DNA of 64,000 nt from Stenotrophomonas sp. SAM-B (GTDB lineage Bacteria > Pseudomonadota > Gammaproteobacteria > Xanthomonadales > Xanthomonadaceae): positions 248,001-312,000 of the forward strand of contig NZ_JABBXB010000002.1 in NCBI RefSeq assembly GCF_013387485.1, in the 5' to 3' direction. Positions within the stretch are counted from its first letter, which is position 1. Each line of letters opens with the position of its first letter. A model generated the notes under the pieces. It saw nothing but the letters and a program-made list of their open reading frames with translations. It searched no databases and was not told the origin of the DNA. Below, in pieces: positions 1 to 8,833 of the stretch. The translations under genes were made by a program, and so were the position numbers.

Positions 1-222
1 TTCCTGCACCTTGTTCTCGCCGAGCTCGTGGCAGCCGGCTTCCCACGCCATGCGCAGGCGGGCTTCATCGACGGTCTTGCTGACCGGCAGCAGGCGTACG
101 CCGGCCGGGTCGCGCCCGGCCAGTGCACAGGCGCGGACGATGCGTTCGCGCACCGCCTCCAGGTTGTGGCGGATCTCGTCGACGGTGGTGGCCTGGGGCC
201 AGGTGGGGGCAGCGATGGGCAT
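1..222 (-). CDS. yggS: YggS/PLPBP family PLP-binding protein (5' part only)
   Basis: This is the first 74 codons of a gene that runs off the left edge of the window. The reading starts at an ATG at 222 and contains the family hallmark LLPVSKT (about residues 44-50), in which the lysine (about K49) is the PLP Schiff-base residue, followed by HELGENKVQE, matching the conserved GEN-VQE segment. YggS/PLPHP proteins bind pyridoxal phosphate in the cytosol and help vitamin B6 and amino-acid homeostasis; they have no firmly known catalytic reaction. In many proteobacteria yggS sits beside proC or pilT, but that neighbour would lie outside the window. Family identification is confident; the remainder cannot be judged. 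Confidence 0.88.
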   Translation of the reverse strand, partial: MPIAAPTWPQATTVDEIRHNLEAVRERIVRACALAGRDPAGVRLLPVSKTVDEARLRMAWEAGCHELGENKVQE

Positions 223-332
223 GGGGGCTCCGGAAGCGGGGACGGCTGCGGCGCGTCGGCGCGCCGGCAGGGCGGTCCCGTGACAACGGACAGGTTGTCA
301 TAGCGCTACTCGAAAATCACCGCCCGCCGATG

Positions 333-839
333 TCACGGCGCCGCAGCGGAGTGCGGGCTGACGTAGTGCGACTGTTCGTCGTTGTTGAGGAAGATCAGCT
401 CCGGCTTGCCCTGCCAGGAGGTCAGCATCGCGCCGGTGCTGTTCTGGTGCTTGACCACCAGGGTGGCGCCGCGGTCCGGGTTGGCGGTGACCTTGAACAC
501 TTCGGTGGTGCCGGTGGCATCGTCCAGGGTGAGGATCGCCTCGTCGCCGACATCGGCGGTGCCGTACCCGCCGCGCTCGGAGCCGTCGGCACCGATCAGG
601 ATCAGGCCCGACAGCGGTGACGCGCGCGGCCCCTGGGTGACGCCCTTGGTGAGCGGGTCGGGGACCGGCGCGCCGAGGATCACCCGCGCCTGGCCGTTGG
701 CATCGCGGATGATCAGGCCCCGCGCGGTGATGACACGCTCATCGGACTGGCTCTGGTGCAGGCGCAGCGCGGTCCATCCGGAAACCACCAGAGCAAGGCT
801 GGATACAACCAGCGTGGTGAGGGTCAGCGCGCGCGACAT
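333..839 (-). CDS. Membrane-anchored protein of unknown function
   Basis: A 168-residue protein starting MSRALTLTT, with one hydrophobic segment (about residues 5-25) acting as an uncleaved anchor or signal, followed by a hydrophilic, probably periplasmic domain. That domain has short beta-like blocks (ARGLIIRDANGQARVILGAP, GLILIGADGSERGGYGTADV, AILTLDDATG), as in small beta-sheet sensor or carrier proteins. I do not recognise a named family. The start at 839 is preferred over an in-frame ATG at 890 because GGAG lies just upstream of 839. It is flanked by yggS and the SOS cassette, both on the same strand, without obvious functional linkage. Confidence 0.7.
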   Translation of the reverse strand: MSRALTLTTLVVSSLALVVSGWTALRLHQSQSDERVITARGLIIRDANGQARVILGAPVPDPLTKGVTQGPRASPLSGLILIGADGSERGGYGTADVGDEAILTLDDATGTTEVFKVTANPDRGATLVVKHQNSTGAMLTSWQGKPELIFLNNDEQSHYVSPHSAAAP

Positions 840-949
840 ACCGTCTCCGGATCCTTGGAAGGGTGCGACCATACCGGATAGGCCATTCACGACACCAGTC
901 GGAAAACTCTGGAATTGAATTCAGAGTGTGAAGTGGGTCACGAGATGGC

Positions 950-3900
950 TCAGCGGAAATCACGGCTGTGGGTGCGCACGCCGTCGATCAGGCTGTCGAT
1001 GTTGTGCATCTGGCGGACGATCAGGTGCTGCACGCCGTCCACGCGTTCGAGCCGGCCATCGATCTGCATCAACTGCGCTTCGACCAGCACCCGATGCTGG
1101 CGGTCGGCGATCTTGCGCCAGACCACCGCGTTGACCATGCCGCATTCGTCTTCCAGGGTGAGGAAGGTGACGCCGCTGGCGGTCTGTGGGCGCTGGCGCA
1201 TGCGCACCAGGCCGGCAAACCGCACACTGCGCCCGTGCGGCAGTGCGCTCAGTTCGTCGGAACGGTGGCAACGGCGCTGGCGCAGTTGGCTGCGGATGAA
1301 CGACACCATGTGCCGGCCCAGCGTGGTGCCGGTGCTGTTGTAGTCGGCCTGCATGTCCTCGAAGGCACTCGGCAGCGGCAGCGGCACGGCGGTTTCAGTG
1401 GTGGCGCGCGCGGTCTCGAACAGCGGCAGTGGCTTCTCCACGCCGGAAACCTCCCAGCGTGCGCGATGGCGATGGCCGCTCAAGCCCTTGAGTGCGCCGG
1501 CATCGGCCAGCAGGCCCTGGTGGCGACGGTCCAGCTGCGCGCGCTGGCTCAGGTCGGCGACGCTGTCGAAGGGCGCGCGGTGGCGCGCCTGTACCAGTCC
1601 CTTGGCGACCGCCTCGCTGAAACCATCGACCAGGCGCAGGCCCAGGCGGATGCCGAACGGGCGACCTGGCGAGGTGGGCGGGACCAGGGTGCAGTCCCAC
1701 GCGCTGTAACGCACGTCCACCGGCAGCACCGGCACGCCATGGCGGCGCGCGTCCTGCAGGATCTGGTCCGGGGTGTAGAAGCCCAGTGGCTGGCTGTTGA
1801 TCAGGCTGGCGGCAAACGCGGAGGGGTGGTGGCACTTGAGCCAGCAGCTGACATAGGTGATCAGCGCGAAGCTGGCCGCGTGGCTTTCCGGGAAGCCATA
1901 ACTGCCGAATCCCTTGATCTGCTCGAACAGGCGCTCACCGTATTCGCGGCTGTAGCCGTTGGCGGCCATGCCGGCGAGCAGTTTGTCGCGGTGCGGCTCC
2001 AGCCCGCCGTGGCGCTTCCAGGCGGCCATCGAACGGCGCAGCGCATCGGCCTCGCCGGGGCTGAAATCGGCGGCGGCGACTGCCAGCTGCATCACCTGCT
2101 CCTGGAACAGCGGCACGCCGAGGGTGCGTTTGAACACCTTTTCCAGCGCGGGGGGATAGTCGATCTCTTCGATGCCTTCTTCCTTGAGCTTCTTCCGTCG
2201 GTTCAGATACGGATGGACCATGTCGCCCTGGATCGGGCCGGGGCGCACGATCGCCACTTCGATCACCAGATCGTAGAAACAGCGTGGCTGCATGCGCGGC
2301 AGCATCGCCATCTGCGCGCGCGACTCGATCTGGAACACGCCCAAGGTGTCGGCGCGGCAGATCATGTCGTAGGTGGGCTCATCGCCCTGCGGAATCTTCG
2401 CCATGGTCATCGGCGGTCCGCCATGCGCTTCCAGCATCGCCAGGCATTTGCGTACCGCGGTGAGCATGCCCAGCGCCAGGCAGTCGACCTTCATCAGGCC
2501 GGTGACATCCAGATCGTCCTTGTCCCACTGGATCACGGTGCGGTCGGCCATGGCCGCGTTCTCCACCGGCACCATCGTGGCCAGCGGATGTTCGGAAATC
2601 ACGAAGCCGCCCGGATGCTGGGACAGGTGGCGCGGGAAGTCGACCAGTTCGGCGGTCAGGGCGACCACGCGCCGCATCAGTGGCGTCTCCGGATCGAAGC
2701 CGCGCTCGCGCAATGCCTCGGGCAGCGGCTCGTGGCTGCTCCAGCGGTCCAGGCAGGCGGCCAGTTCGTTGACCTGGTCCGGCGGCAGGCCCAGCACCCG
2801 CGCCACATCGCGCACCGCGCTGCGGCCACGGTAGCTGATCGCCACCGCGGTCAAGGCGGCGCGTTCGCGGCCGTAGCGGTTGAACACGTATTGCAGCACT
2901 TCCTCGCGGCGCTCGTGTTCGAAATCGATGTCGATGTCCGGCGGCTCGTCGCGTTCGGCGGAGATGAAGCGCTCGAACAGCAGCGCCATCTCGCTGGGGT
3001 CGATCTCGGTCACGCCCAGCACGTAGCACACCGAGGAATTGGCGGCCGAGCCACGGCCCTGGCAGAGGATCTGCTGGCTGCGCGCGAAGCGCACGATATC
3101 GTGCACGGTCAGGAAGTACGACTCGTACTGCTTGGTGTGGATCAGCGCCAGCTCGTGTTCGATCTGGTGGCGCTGCTGGGGCGTCGCGCCCGTTGGCCAA
3201 CGCCATCGCATGCCTTCCTCCACCAGCACCCGCAGCCAGCTGGCCGGGTCGTGGCCGGCCGGCACCAGTTCGCGCGGATAGGTGTACTGCAGCTGCTTGA
3301 GATCGAAGTGGCAACGCTCGGCGATGCGCAGCGTCTCGGCCAGCAGCTCGGGCGGGTACAGCGTGGCCAGGGCCTGGCGGGTGCGCAGGTGGCGCTCGCC
3401 ATTGGCGAACAGGCGCCAGCCAGCGTCGCCGAGCGTGCAGTGGTGGCGGATCGCGGTGAGGGTGTCCTGCAGCGCGCGGCGGCGGCGCACATGCATGTGC
3501 ACATCGCCGCTGGCCACCAATGGAATGCCCTGGTCGCGGCCGAAACGACGCAGGCGCAGCAGGCGCGCGCGGTCGTCGGCCTCGCGGTGCAGTTCAACCG
3601 CCAGCCACAGCCGCTGCGGGAAGCAGGCCTGCAGCCACTGTGCATCCTCGATGCCCGGGGTGGCGTCGGCCCACAGGCACAGCAGGCCGGCATGCAACGA
3701 TCCGATGTCGCTGCGCAGGCAGCGGTACTCGCCCTTGGGCGCGCGCCGGCGGCAGGTGGTGATCAGCTGGCACAGCGCGGCGTAGCTGCCCTGGTCGGTA
3801 CACAGCAGCACCAGCTTGGGGCCGTCCTCCAGCTGGAATTCGGCGCCGGTGATCAGCGCCAGCTGGTGCTTCTGCGCGGCCTGCCAGGCGCGCACGATGC

Positions 3901-4054
3901 CGGCCAGCGAGCACTCATCGGTGATCGCCAGCGCACGGTAACCCTGGCCCTTGGCGCGCGCGAACAACTCCTCGGCGATGGACGCGCCGCGCTGGAAACT
4001 GAAGGCCGACAGGCAGTGCAGCTCGGCATACCCGGGCAACGGCGGCGCGCTCAT
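950..4054 (-). CDS. dnaE2: Error-prone DNA polymerase DnaE2 (ImuC)
   Basis: A 1034-residue C-family polymerase alpha-like protein. The N-terminal PHP domain begins [17 protein letters not shown] and ALAITDE. The palm carries the catalytic acidic cluster [15 protein letters not shown], and the C-terminal part has the helix-hairpin-helix and OB-fold regions ending near the [15 protein letters not shown] tail. Length and motifs fit DnaE2/ImuC, the translesion polymerase of the SOS-induced mutasome, rather than replicative DnaE1 (about 1,170-1,200 residues). The ATG at 4054 overlaps the imuB stop by four bases (ATGA), so the two are translationally coupled. A longer reading extending to 4177 is in frame but lies inside imuB and is rejected. 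Confidence 0.95.
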   Translation of the reverse strand: MSAPPLPGYAELHCLSAFSFQRGASIAEELFARAKGQGYRALAITDECSLAGIVRAWQAAQKHQLALITGAEFQLEDGPKLVLLCTDQGSYAALCQLITTCRRRAPKGEYRCLRSDIGSLHAGLLCLWADATPGIEDAQWLQACFPQRLWLAVELHREADDRARLLRLRRFGRDQGIPLVASGDVHMHVRRRRALQDTLTAIRHHCTLGDAGWRLFANGERHLRTRQALATLYPPELLAETLRIAERCHFDLKQLQYTYPRELVPAGHDPASWLRVLVEEGMRWRWPTGATPQQRHQIEHELALIHTKQYESYFLTVHDIVRFARSQQILCQGRGSAANSSVCYVLGVTEIDPSEMALLFERFISAERDEPPDIDIDFEHERREEVLQYVFNRYGRERAALTAVAISYRGRSAVRDVARVLGLPPDQVNELAACLDRWSSHEPLPEALRERGFDPETPLMRRVVALTAELVDFPRHLSQHPGGFVISEHPLATMVPVENAAMADRTVIQWDKDDLDVTGLMKVDCLALGMLTAVRKCLAMLEAHGGPPMTMAKIPQGDEPTYDMICRADTLGVFQIESRAQMAMLPRMQPRCFYDLVIEVAIVRPGPIQGDMVHPYLNRRKKLKEEGIEEIDYPPALEKVFKRTLGVPLFQEQVMQLAVAAADFSPGEADALRRSMAAWKRHGGLEPHRDKLLAGMAANGYSREYGERLFEQIKGFGSYGFPESHAASFALITYVSCWLKCHHPSAFAASLINSQPLGFYTPDQILQDARRHGVPVLPVDVRYSAWDCTLVPPTSPGRPFGIRLGLRLVDGFSEAVAKGLVQARHRAPFDSVADLSQRAQLDRRHQGLLADAGALKGLSGHRHRARWEVSGVEKPLPLFETARATTETAVPLPLPSAFEDMQADYNSTGTTLGRHMVSFIRSQLRQRRCHRSDELSALPHGRSVRFAGLVRMRQRPQTASGVTFLTLEDECGMVNAVVWRKIADRQHRVLVEAQLMQIDGRLERVDGVQHLIVRQMHNIDSLIDGVRTHSRDFR

Positions 4055-5466
4055 GCGAACCAGCCGTGCAGCATGAAAGGTCCGCTGCGTGCATCGGCGG
4101 CGGTATAGGCCCAGCCGCGCTGGCCCTGGCCGGTTTCGATGACGTAATAGTCGCGGCGGATGTCGCCGGCATCCCACCAGCCCGATTCGATCCGCTCCGG
4201 CCCGGACAGGATGCGCAGGTGCGGGTCCTGCAGCGCCTGTGGCTGCGCCAGCAGCCAGCCCGGACGCATCGGCAGCACCGGGGGCCGGACCTTCGGGGCG
4301 CCCTGGGCATCGCCGCTCGCGCGTTCGGGCCGGTGCTCGGCGCGCAGCCCGAGCCCCTGCACGGCGTCATCGCCGAGCCGCGCACGCAGGCGTTCGCGCA
4401 GCTGCTCCCACGGCATCGCCTGCTGCGGGCGGGGGTCGAACAGATCGCGTGCGGCCGGCACGAACGGCGGCAGCTGCTCGGCCTGCAGCCGCAGGCCGCG
4501 GCTGCCCGCCGGCAACTGCAGGTGATCGACACGGTTGCGGGCCAGCTCGAACAGCATCGCGGGTTCGCGCTCGGGCGCGAGCAGGCCGATCGAGAGCCGC
4601 GTATCCGGGTGGTTTTCGTGTTCGAACCACAGATCGAACTGCAGCACGCCGCCATCGCGCGAGCACAGGAAGGCGGCCAGGTCGGCGGTCAGCCGCCGCA
4701 GCGGGAACAGCATCGCCTGCGTGGACTCGACCTCGTACTCGAACTCGATGCGCGCATCGAAGCGGTCCGGTGGCTGGAAATAGCGCAGCGGCGGCGTGCT
4801 GATCCCACGCAGCGCATCCAGGTGCGCCAGTACCTGCGGCGGGAAACGCCGCGCCAGGCTCTCCCGTGGCAGGCCGAACGCGGCGCCCAGTGTGCGCAGG
4901 CCCGACCGCGCCAGCACCGTGACCGCCTCGACCGGCAGCCCGCTGCGTTCGATCGGCACCTGGGCCAGGGCCGCGTCCAGCTGGTGCGCATCCACGCCGA
5001 GCCGGCCATGCACGCGCGCCAGCACACTGGCGGCATGCGGATTCGGTGCGGCCACCAGCCGATGCCGGAAGCCCAGCTCGGTCAAGCCGCGGGTGAGGCG
5101 CTGCTCGACCTTCGGCCAATCACCGAACAGGGCGCGGCTGGCCCGGATTTCCAATGCCAGCGCGTGCGGGAAATCCAGGCTGACCTGCGAGCTGATGCCG
5201 TACAGCCAGCTCGCCAGTAGTTGGCGGGTGGCCTGCTCGGCGCGTGGGTCGTACTCCACGCTGAGCATGTCGCGGGTGAGCACCTGCGCGGCCGAGAGCA
5301 GCATGCCGCGGCGCAGCCCGAGCTGCCGTGCCGAGGGACTGACCGCATGCAGCACGCGCCGCTGCGCCGGCCCGGTGACCAGCACCAGCGGCGCGGCCGG
5401 ATCCGGTTGCTGGCGCAGGGCAGCGTCCAGCGCCAGGTGCGGCAGCAGCAGGCAGGCCCAGTCCAC
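4051..5466 (-). CDS. imuB: ImuB, Y-family polymerase-like mutasome hub
   Basis: A 471-residue protein with a Y-family polymerase fold that lacks the usual catalytic acidic residues: the N-terminus reads [17 protein letters not shown], and the later [12 protein letters not shown] block stands where active enzymes have a DE pair. ImuB proteins serve as the hub that binds the beta clamp and recruits ImuA and DnaE2. A candidate clamp-binding motif QLPPF is at residues 331-335. Translation probably starts at a GTG at 5466, nine bases after the imuA stop, and the 3' end overlaps dnaE2. This is the middle gene of imuA-imuB-dnaE2. Confidence 0.93.
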   Translation of the reverse strand: MDWACLLLPHLALDAALRQQPDPAAPLVLVTGPAQRRVLHAVSPSARQLGLRRGMLLSAAQVLTRDMLSVEYDPRAEQATRQLLASWLYGISSQVSLDFPHALALEIRASRALFGDWPKVEQRLTRGLTELGFRHRLVAAPNPHAASVLARVHGRLGVDAHQLDAALAQVPIERSGLPVEAVTVLARSGLRTLGAAFGLPRESLARRFPPQVLAHLDALRGISTPPLRYFQPPDRFDARIEFEYEVESTQAMLFPLRRLTADLAAFLCSRDGGVLQFDLWFEHENHPDTRLSIGLLAPEREPAMLFELARNRVDHLQLPAGSRGLRLQAEQLPPFVPAARDLFDPRPQQAMPWEQLRERLRARLGDDAVQGLGLRAEHRPERASGDAQGAPKVRPPVLPMRPGWLLAQPQALQDPHLRILSGPERIESGWWDAGDIRRDYYVIETGQGQRGWAYTAADARSGPFMLHGWFA

Positions 5467-5475
5467 GGCGGCGGC

Positions 5476-6093
5476 TCAATGGGCCACGGCCAGCGGCAAG
5501 GGCTGCGCCGGTGCCAGCCCGCCACGGCACTTGAGCACCCGCACCTGGCCATCGTCGAGCTGCAGGCGCAGCGCGGCCGGAGAGGGGTTGCGCGCATGCC
5601 GGGCATCGCGGAAGGAAAAACCCAGGCACTGGCCGGTTTCAGCCGCCACCTGCAGCCGGCGCAGCGCCCGGTCATCGGCCTGCTGCGGCCAGCACAGCAC
5701 CGCCGCGCAGGCGGCCGAGCGCAGGCATTGTTCGGCGGCCCACAGCGCATCGCGTGGGCTGGCCTGGACCACCTGCACCTGGCCCAGCGCCAGCCCGGCG
5801 CGGGCCCAGGCCGGGGCATGCGGCAGGTGCGGCGGAGCGATCAGCACCACGGTCTGCTGCTGCTGGCTCAGCCGTGCCAGGATCGGCCAGACCAAGGCCA
5901 GCTCACCGACCCCGGGCGAAGCCAGCAGCACCTCCGACAACGCCGAAGGCGGCCAGCCACCGCCGGGCAGGCGGGCATCCAGCGCCGGGTGACCGGTGGG
6001 GTGCGGGGCCACCTCCGGGAAGGCCGCACGTGGCTGCCCCCGCCAGACCCGGCGGGTTTCCAGCAGCCGGTCCAGGGCCAGCACGGCGCCCAT
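5476..6093 (-). CDS. imuA: ImuA, RecA-like SOS mutagenesis accessory protein
   Basis: A 205-residue protein with a RecA-like core as in ImuA/SulA-related proteins: an N-terminal LLETRRVWRGQ segment, the HPALDARLPGGGWPPSALSEVL block that resembles the recA-family loop before the Walker region, and hydrophobic strands VLIAPPHLPHAP and AAVLCWPQQADD. No intact Walker A lysine is visible. The ATG at 6093 follows a GGAGG ribosome site and is preferred over an in-frame upstream ATG at 6207. As first gene of the cassette it should be controlled by the LexA-like palindrome about 115 bp upstream. Confidence 0.88.
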   Translation of the reverse strand: MGAVLALDRLLETRRVWRGQPRAAFPEVAPHPTGHPALDARLPGGGWPPSALSEVLLASPGVGELALVWPILARLSQQQQTVVLIAPPHLPHAPAWARAGLALGQVQVVQASPRDALWAAEQCLRSAACAAVLCWPQQADDRALRRLQVAAETGQCLGFSFRDARHARNPSPAALRLQLDDGQVRVLKCRGGLAPAQPLPLAVAH

Positions 6094-6207
6094 CAGCGGG
6101 CCTCCCGGCAGGGCTGGAGCAGGCGGAAACGGGCGGGAAACAAGGGCATGGCGGCGAGTATCGGCAGCACGCGTGTCAAAGGCTGAGACCGACAATCCTA
6201 CCCGCAA

Positions 6208-6223
6208 TTAGTAAAAATGCTAA
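6208..6223. promoter_or_regulatory. LexA-like SOS box upstream of imuA-imuB-dnaE2
   Basis: The sequence TTAGTAAAAATGCTAA has TTAG/CTAA arms eight bases apart in an A/T-rich patch within otherwise GC-rich DNA. Xanthomonadaceae LexA boxes have the form TTAG-N6-TACTA or close variants, so this fits as an operator for the mutagenesis operon. The match is by eye, and binding is inferred from position. Confidence 0.6.
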
Positions 6224-6327
6224 CGAATTCGGCCGCCCGATTCCGAACCGGTTGGGGGTGCTGAATGCTTCAGCGAGAGCAGAATGGCAGCGCGCCAGAC
6301 GGGATGGCCAAGTGCGTAATGGAGGGC

Positions 6328-6350
6328 ATCCACGCATGGCGTGGATCTAC
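6328..6350 (-). repeat. GTAG-type palindromic repeat (SMAG-like)
   Basis: On the minus strand this reads GTAG followed by ATCCACGC-CAT-GCGTGGAT, a perfect 8-bp stem with a 3-base loop (6328-6335 and 6339-6346). The GTAG abuts the TGA of the VOC gene (6351-6353), so it lies directly after the stop and may act as a 3' stabiliser or terminator. Such elements are widespread in Stenotrophomonas. Confidence 0.8.
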
Positions 6351-6785
6351 TCAGCGCCCCTGTGGATCGGGCCGGTGGTGCACGTACTCGACCACGGTGC
6401 CGTCCGGATGCACCGCATTGAAGGCCGCGCCGGTAGGCACGACCTGCAGCGGGAAGATGATCTGCGCCCCGGCCGCCACCAGCCGGTCGTAATACGGCTG
6501 CACGTCATCGACCAGCAGCGTCCCGGTGGTGGAGGTGAACGGGGCCAGTTTGTCCGGCGCTCCTTCGATCAGCAGGAACGCCCCGACCATCGCCAGGCGA
6601 AGGCCGGCCTCGGGGAACGGGAAACCCGCATCGGCGACCACGCCCTGCAACTGCTCGTAGAACGCCACCCGCGCTTCCAGTTCGCCCGGGCCGACGAACA
6701 CCCGGATCAGCACCCGCGGGCTGCGTTGCCGGGAGGTGTCATTGCGGTCGCGCCAGAGTTGATCGAAGTGGCGGTGTGGGGGCAT
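6351..6785 (-). CDS. VOC (glyoxalase/bleomycin-resistance fold) protein
   Basis: A 144-residue protein with the paired beta-alpha-beta-beta-beta modules of the vicinal oxygen chelate superfamily: VLIRVFVGPGELEARVAFYEQLQG, FLLIEG, TLLVDDVQPYYDRLVAAGAQIIFP, and a C-terminal HPDGTVVEYV strand. The substrate cannot be told from sequence. The ATG at 6785 has a GGAG site eight bases upstream. The 5' 79 bp overlap the 3' end of the MFS gene on the same strand, so the two are probably cotranscribed, and a GTAG repeat follows the stop. Confidence 0.8.
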   Translation of the reverse strand: MPPHRHFDQLWRDRNDTSRQRSPRVLIRVFVGPGELEARVAFYEQLQGVVADAGFPFPEAGLRLAMVGAFLLIEGAPDKLAPFTSTTGTLLVDDVQPYYDRLVAAGAQIIFPLQVVPTGAAFNAVHPDGTVVEYVHHRPDPQGR

Positions 6786-8050
6786 GCGGTTGCTCCGGGA
6801 CGTGAGCAGTCATTATCGATCCGCGCTCCGCCGGGAACCGGGCAGGGCTCATGACCACCGGTGATGGCGTGATAACCCGTCATCGCCCACCACGCCAGCA
6901 GTGCCAGCAGCGACACGCCGGCACCGGCCGCGCATACCGCGTTCCAGCCATGGGCGGCATACAGCGCACTGCCGGCCAGCGCACCCAATCCACTCCCTGC
7001 AGCGTAGAACAGCATGTACGCGGCGATCACCTGCGCCTGTGCGTGCGGGGCCGCGGCCAGGATCCGGCTCTGGTTGGTCACGTGCAGCGCCTGCACGGCG
7101 AGGTCCAGCAGCAGCACGCCAAGCACCAGCCAGCCCAGGTGGTGGGACATCGCCGCGATCGGTGCCCAGCTCAGCAGCATCAGCAGCAGGGCGCCGGTGG
7201 TGACCCGACCGGCATGCCCACGGTCGCTCCAGTGCCCGCTGCGTGCCGCCGCCAAGGCACCGAGCAGGCCGACCAGCGCGAAGGCGCCGATGCCGGTGTG
7301 GCTGAGCGCATACGGCGGTGCGCTCAGTGGCAGGCTCATGCTGCTCCAGAACAGCCCGAACACGGTGAACAGCAGCAGGCCCAGCACGCCGCGCTGGCGC
7401 AGCACCGGCTGCTGCCGCAGCAGGGCGATCACGCCGGTCCGCGCGCTGGACGTGATGGGCACCGGCAGCCGCGGCAGGCGCGCCCACAGCAGGGTGCCCG
7501 TCACCACCATCAGCGCCGCCGAGAGCAGATACACCGCGCGCCAACCGCCCAGATCGGCCACCGCGCCCGCCACCACGCGCGCCAACAGCAACCCGACCAC
7601 CACGCCGGCCTGTGCGGCACCAACCACGCGGCCGCGCTCGTGCTCGCCTGCGGCGGCGGCCGCATAGGCGATCAGCCCCTGGGTCATCGCGGTGCCGAGC
7701 AGGCCCACTGCCAGCATGCCCAGCAACAGGCTCCAGGCCTGCGCGGCCATCGCGACGGCCAGCAGGGCGAGCACCAGGCCCACTGTCTGGATCGCCATCA
7801 GGCGGCGACGCTCCATGCGGTCGCCCAGCGGCACCACCCACAGCAGGGCGGCCACCGAGCCGAGCTGGGTGGCGGCGATCACCGCGCCGATGCGGCCGGT
7901 GCTGATCTGCAGATCGGCCGCCAGCGCATCCAGCAAGGGCTGCGCGTAATAGACATTGGCCACGCTGAGCCCGGCGGCGCAGGCGAACAGCATCAGCAGG
8001 GCGGAGGGAAGCGGGGAAGGGGAAATGCCGGGGGCGGTGGTCGCCATCAT
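6707..8050 (-). CDS. MFS efflux transporter, 12 TM, with C-terminal tail
   Basis: A 447-residue major facilitator transporter, mostly hydrophobic with about 12 membrane segments. NVYYAQPLLDALAADL in TM1 and the PLGDRMERRRLM loop (MFS motif A-like) between TM2 and TM3 place it with drug/sugar proton antiporters. About 45 hydrophilic residues follow the last helix (from GGHEPCPVPGG) and run into the VOC gene. This is unusual for the family and may reflect loss of an original stop. It is divergent from an HxlR regulator, suggesting local repression with induction by the transported compound. Confidence 0.85.
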   Translation of the reverse strand: MMATTAPGISPSPLPSALLMLFACAAGLSVANVYYAQPLLDALAADLQISTGRIGAVIAATQLGSVAALLWVVPLGDRMERRRLMAIQTVGLVLALLAVAMAAQAWSLLLGMLAVGLLGTAMTQGLIAYAAAAAGEHERGRVVGAAQAGVVVGLLLARVVAGAVADLGGWRAVYLLSAALMVVTGTLLWARLPRLPVPITSSARTGVIALLRQQPVLRQRGVLGLLLFTVFGLFWSSMSLPLSAPPYALSHTGIGAFALVGLLGALAAARSGHWSDRGHAGRVTTGALLLMLLSWAPIAAMSHHLGWLVLGVLLLDLAVQALHVTNQSRILAAAPHAQAQVIAAYMLFYAAGSGLGALAGSALYAAHGWNAVCAAGAGVSLLALLAWWAMTGYHAITGGHEPCPVPGGARIDNDCSRPGATACPHTATSINSGATAMTPPGNAARGC

Positions 8051-8062
8051 TCAGTCTCAAAA

Positions 8063-8095
8063 TAGAACCAGTTGATTCTGCGGCATGTGGTTCTA
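8063..8095. promoter_or_regulatory. Inverted-repeat operator between MFS and HxlR genes
   Basis: An 8-bp inverted repeat, TAGAACCA at 8063-8070 and TGGTTCTA at 8088-8095, is separated by 17 bp in the 72-bp divergent intergenic region, which is more A/T-rich than its surroundings. HxlR regulators usually bind such sites in the promoter they share with the target gene, so this is the likely operator for both genes. Confidence 0.55.
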
Positions 8096-8122
8096 AAATG
8101 AAACCTTGAGCGGAGAATCCTG

Positions 8123-8566
8123 ATGGCCACCGAGTCGATGACAACCTGCCCGGTCGGGCGCGCGCTGGATCTGGTCGGCGACCGCTGGTCGCTGCTGATC
8201 GTGCGCGAGGCCTTCGACGGGGTGCGCCGTTTCAGCGATTTCCAGCGCCGCCTGGGGATGTCGCGGAGCATGCTCAGCCAGCGCCTGCAGGCCTTGCTGG
8301 AGGCGGAGGTGCTGGTGCAGCAGCCCTTGGCCGAAGGCCGCAGCTATCAGGAATATGTGCTCACCGAACGTGGCCGCGCGCTGTTCCCGCTGGTGGTGGC
8401 GCTGCGCCAATGGGGCGAAGCCTTCCTGTTCGCGCCGGGCGAACCACGCTCGGTCCTGCAGGCCGACAGCGACGATCGCCCCTTGGCGCTGATGCAGCCG
8501 CGCGATCAGCGCGGGCAGGTGGTGGAGGCCGCCCAGACCCGTGTCATCAAGCCAGTTTCGGCGTGA
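8123..8566 (+). CDS. HxlR-family winged-helix transcriptional regulator
   Basis: A 147-residue protein with the HxlR signature CPVGRALDLVGDRWSLLIVREAFDGVRRFSDFQRRL near the N-terminus, helix-turn-helix GMSRSMLSQRLQALLEAEVL, and wing YQEYVLTERGRALFPLV. HxlR proteins are dimeric repressors or activators that often sense electrophiles, quinones or oxidants through a conserved N-terminal cysteine, here C9 in TTCPVG. It is divergent from the MFS gene and probably controls it through the palindrome between them. GGAG lies a few bases before the ATG. Confidence 0.92.
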   Translation: MATESMTTCPVGRALDLVGDRWSLLIVREAFDGVRRFSDFQRRLGMSRSMLSQRLQALLEAEVLVQQPLAEGRSYQEYVLTERGRALFPLVVALRQWGEAFLFAPGEPRSVLQADSDDRPLALMQPRDQRGQVVEAAQTRVIKPVSA

Positions 8567-8724
8567 ATCCCCAGCCCCAGAGTGTCCCAAATGTAAGCAT
8601 CCTGTTGACAGGCATGAACAGGCTCGCCCACTCTTCCGGGGTGGAGTGCCGGTAACGGGCTCCCGGGTGGTGCGGCTGTCACGACGGGCGGAGGGGCCTG
8701 GACGTAGCCGTCATCGCCTTGCGT

Positions 8725-8738
8725 TGTAAACGGTTCCG
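8725..8738. promoter_or_regulatory. LacI-like half-palindromic operator upstream of GH3
   Basis: TGTAAACGGTTCCG has the central CG and AA/TT flanks typical of LacI-family operators and lies 96 bp before the glycosidase start. No LacI gene is present nearby. The match is short, so this is only a candidate. The rest of the 267-bp region 8567-8833 shows no gene. Confidence 0.3.
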
Positions 8739-8833
8739 CGCGCCTGCGCGTGGTTCCCGCCGACATGGCGCTGCACCCTTCTGCGGCAAGACTCCCTGGA
8801 TTTATTGCGCAAGCAAAGGTGTTTCGTCCGCTC

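Noticed and set aside
968-4108. Very long open frame (over 1000 codons) on the plus strand opposite dnaE2
   Set aside because: It is antisense to a gene with clear DnaE2 motifs and has no family features. High-GC DNA produces such shadow frames when the real gene uses G/C at third positions.
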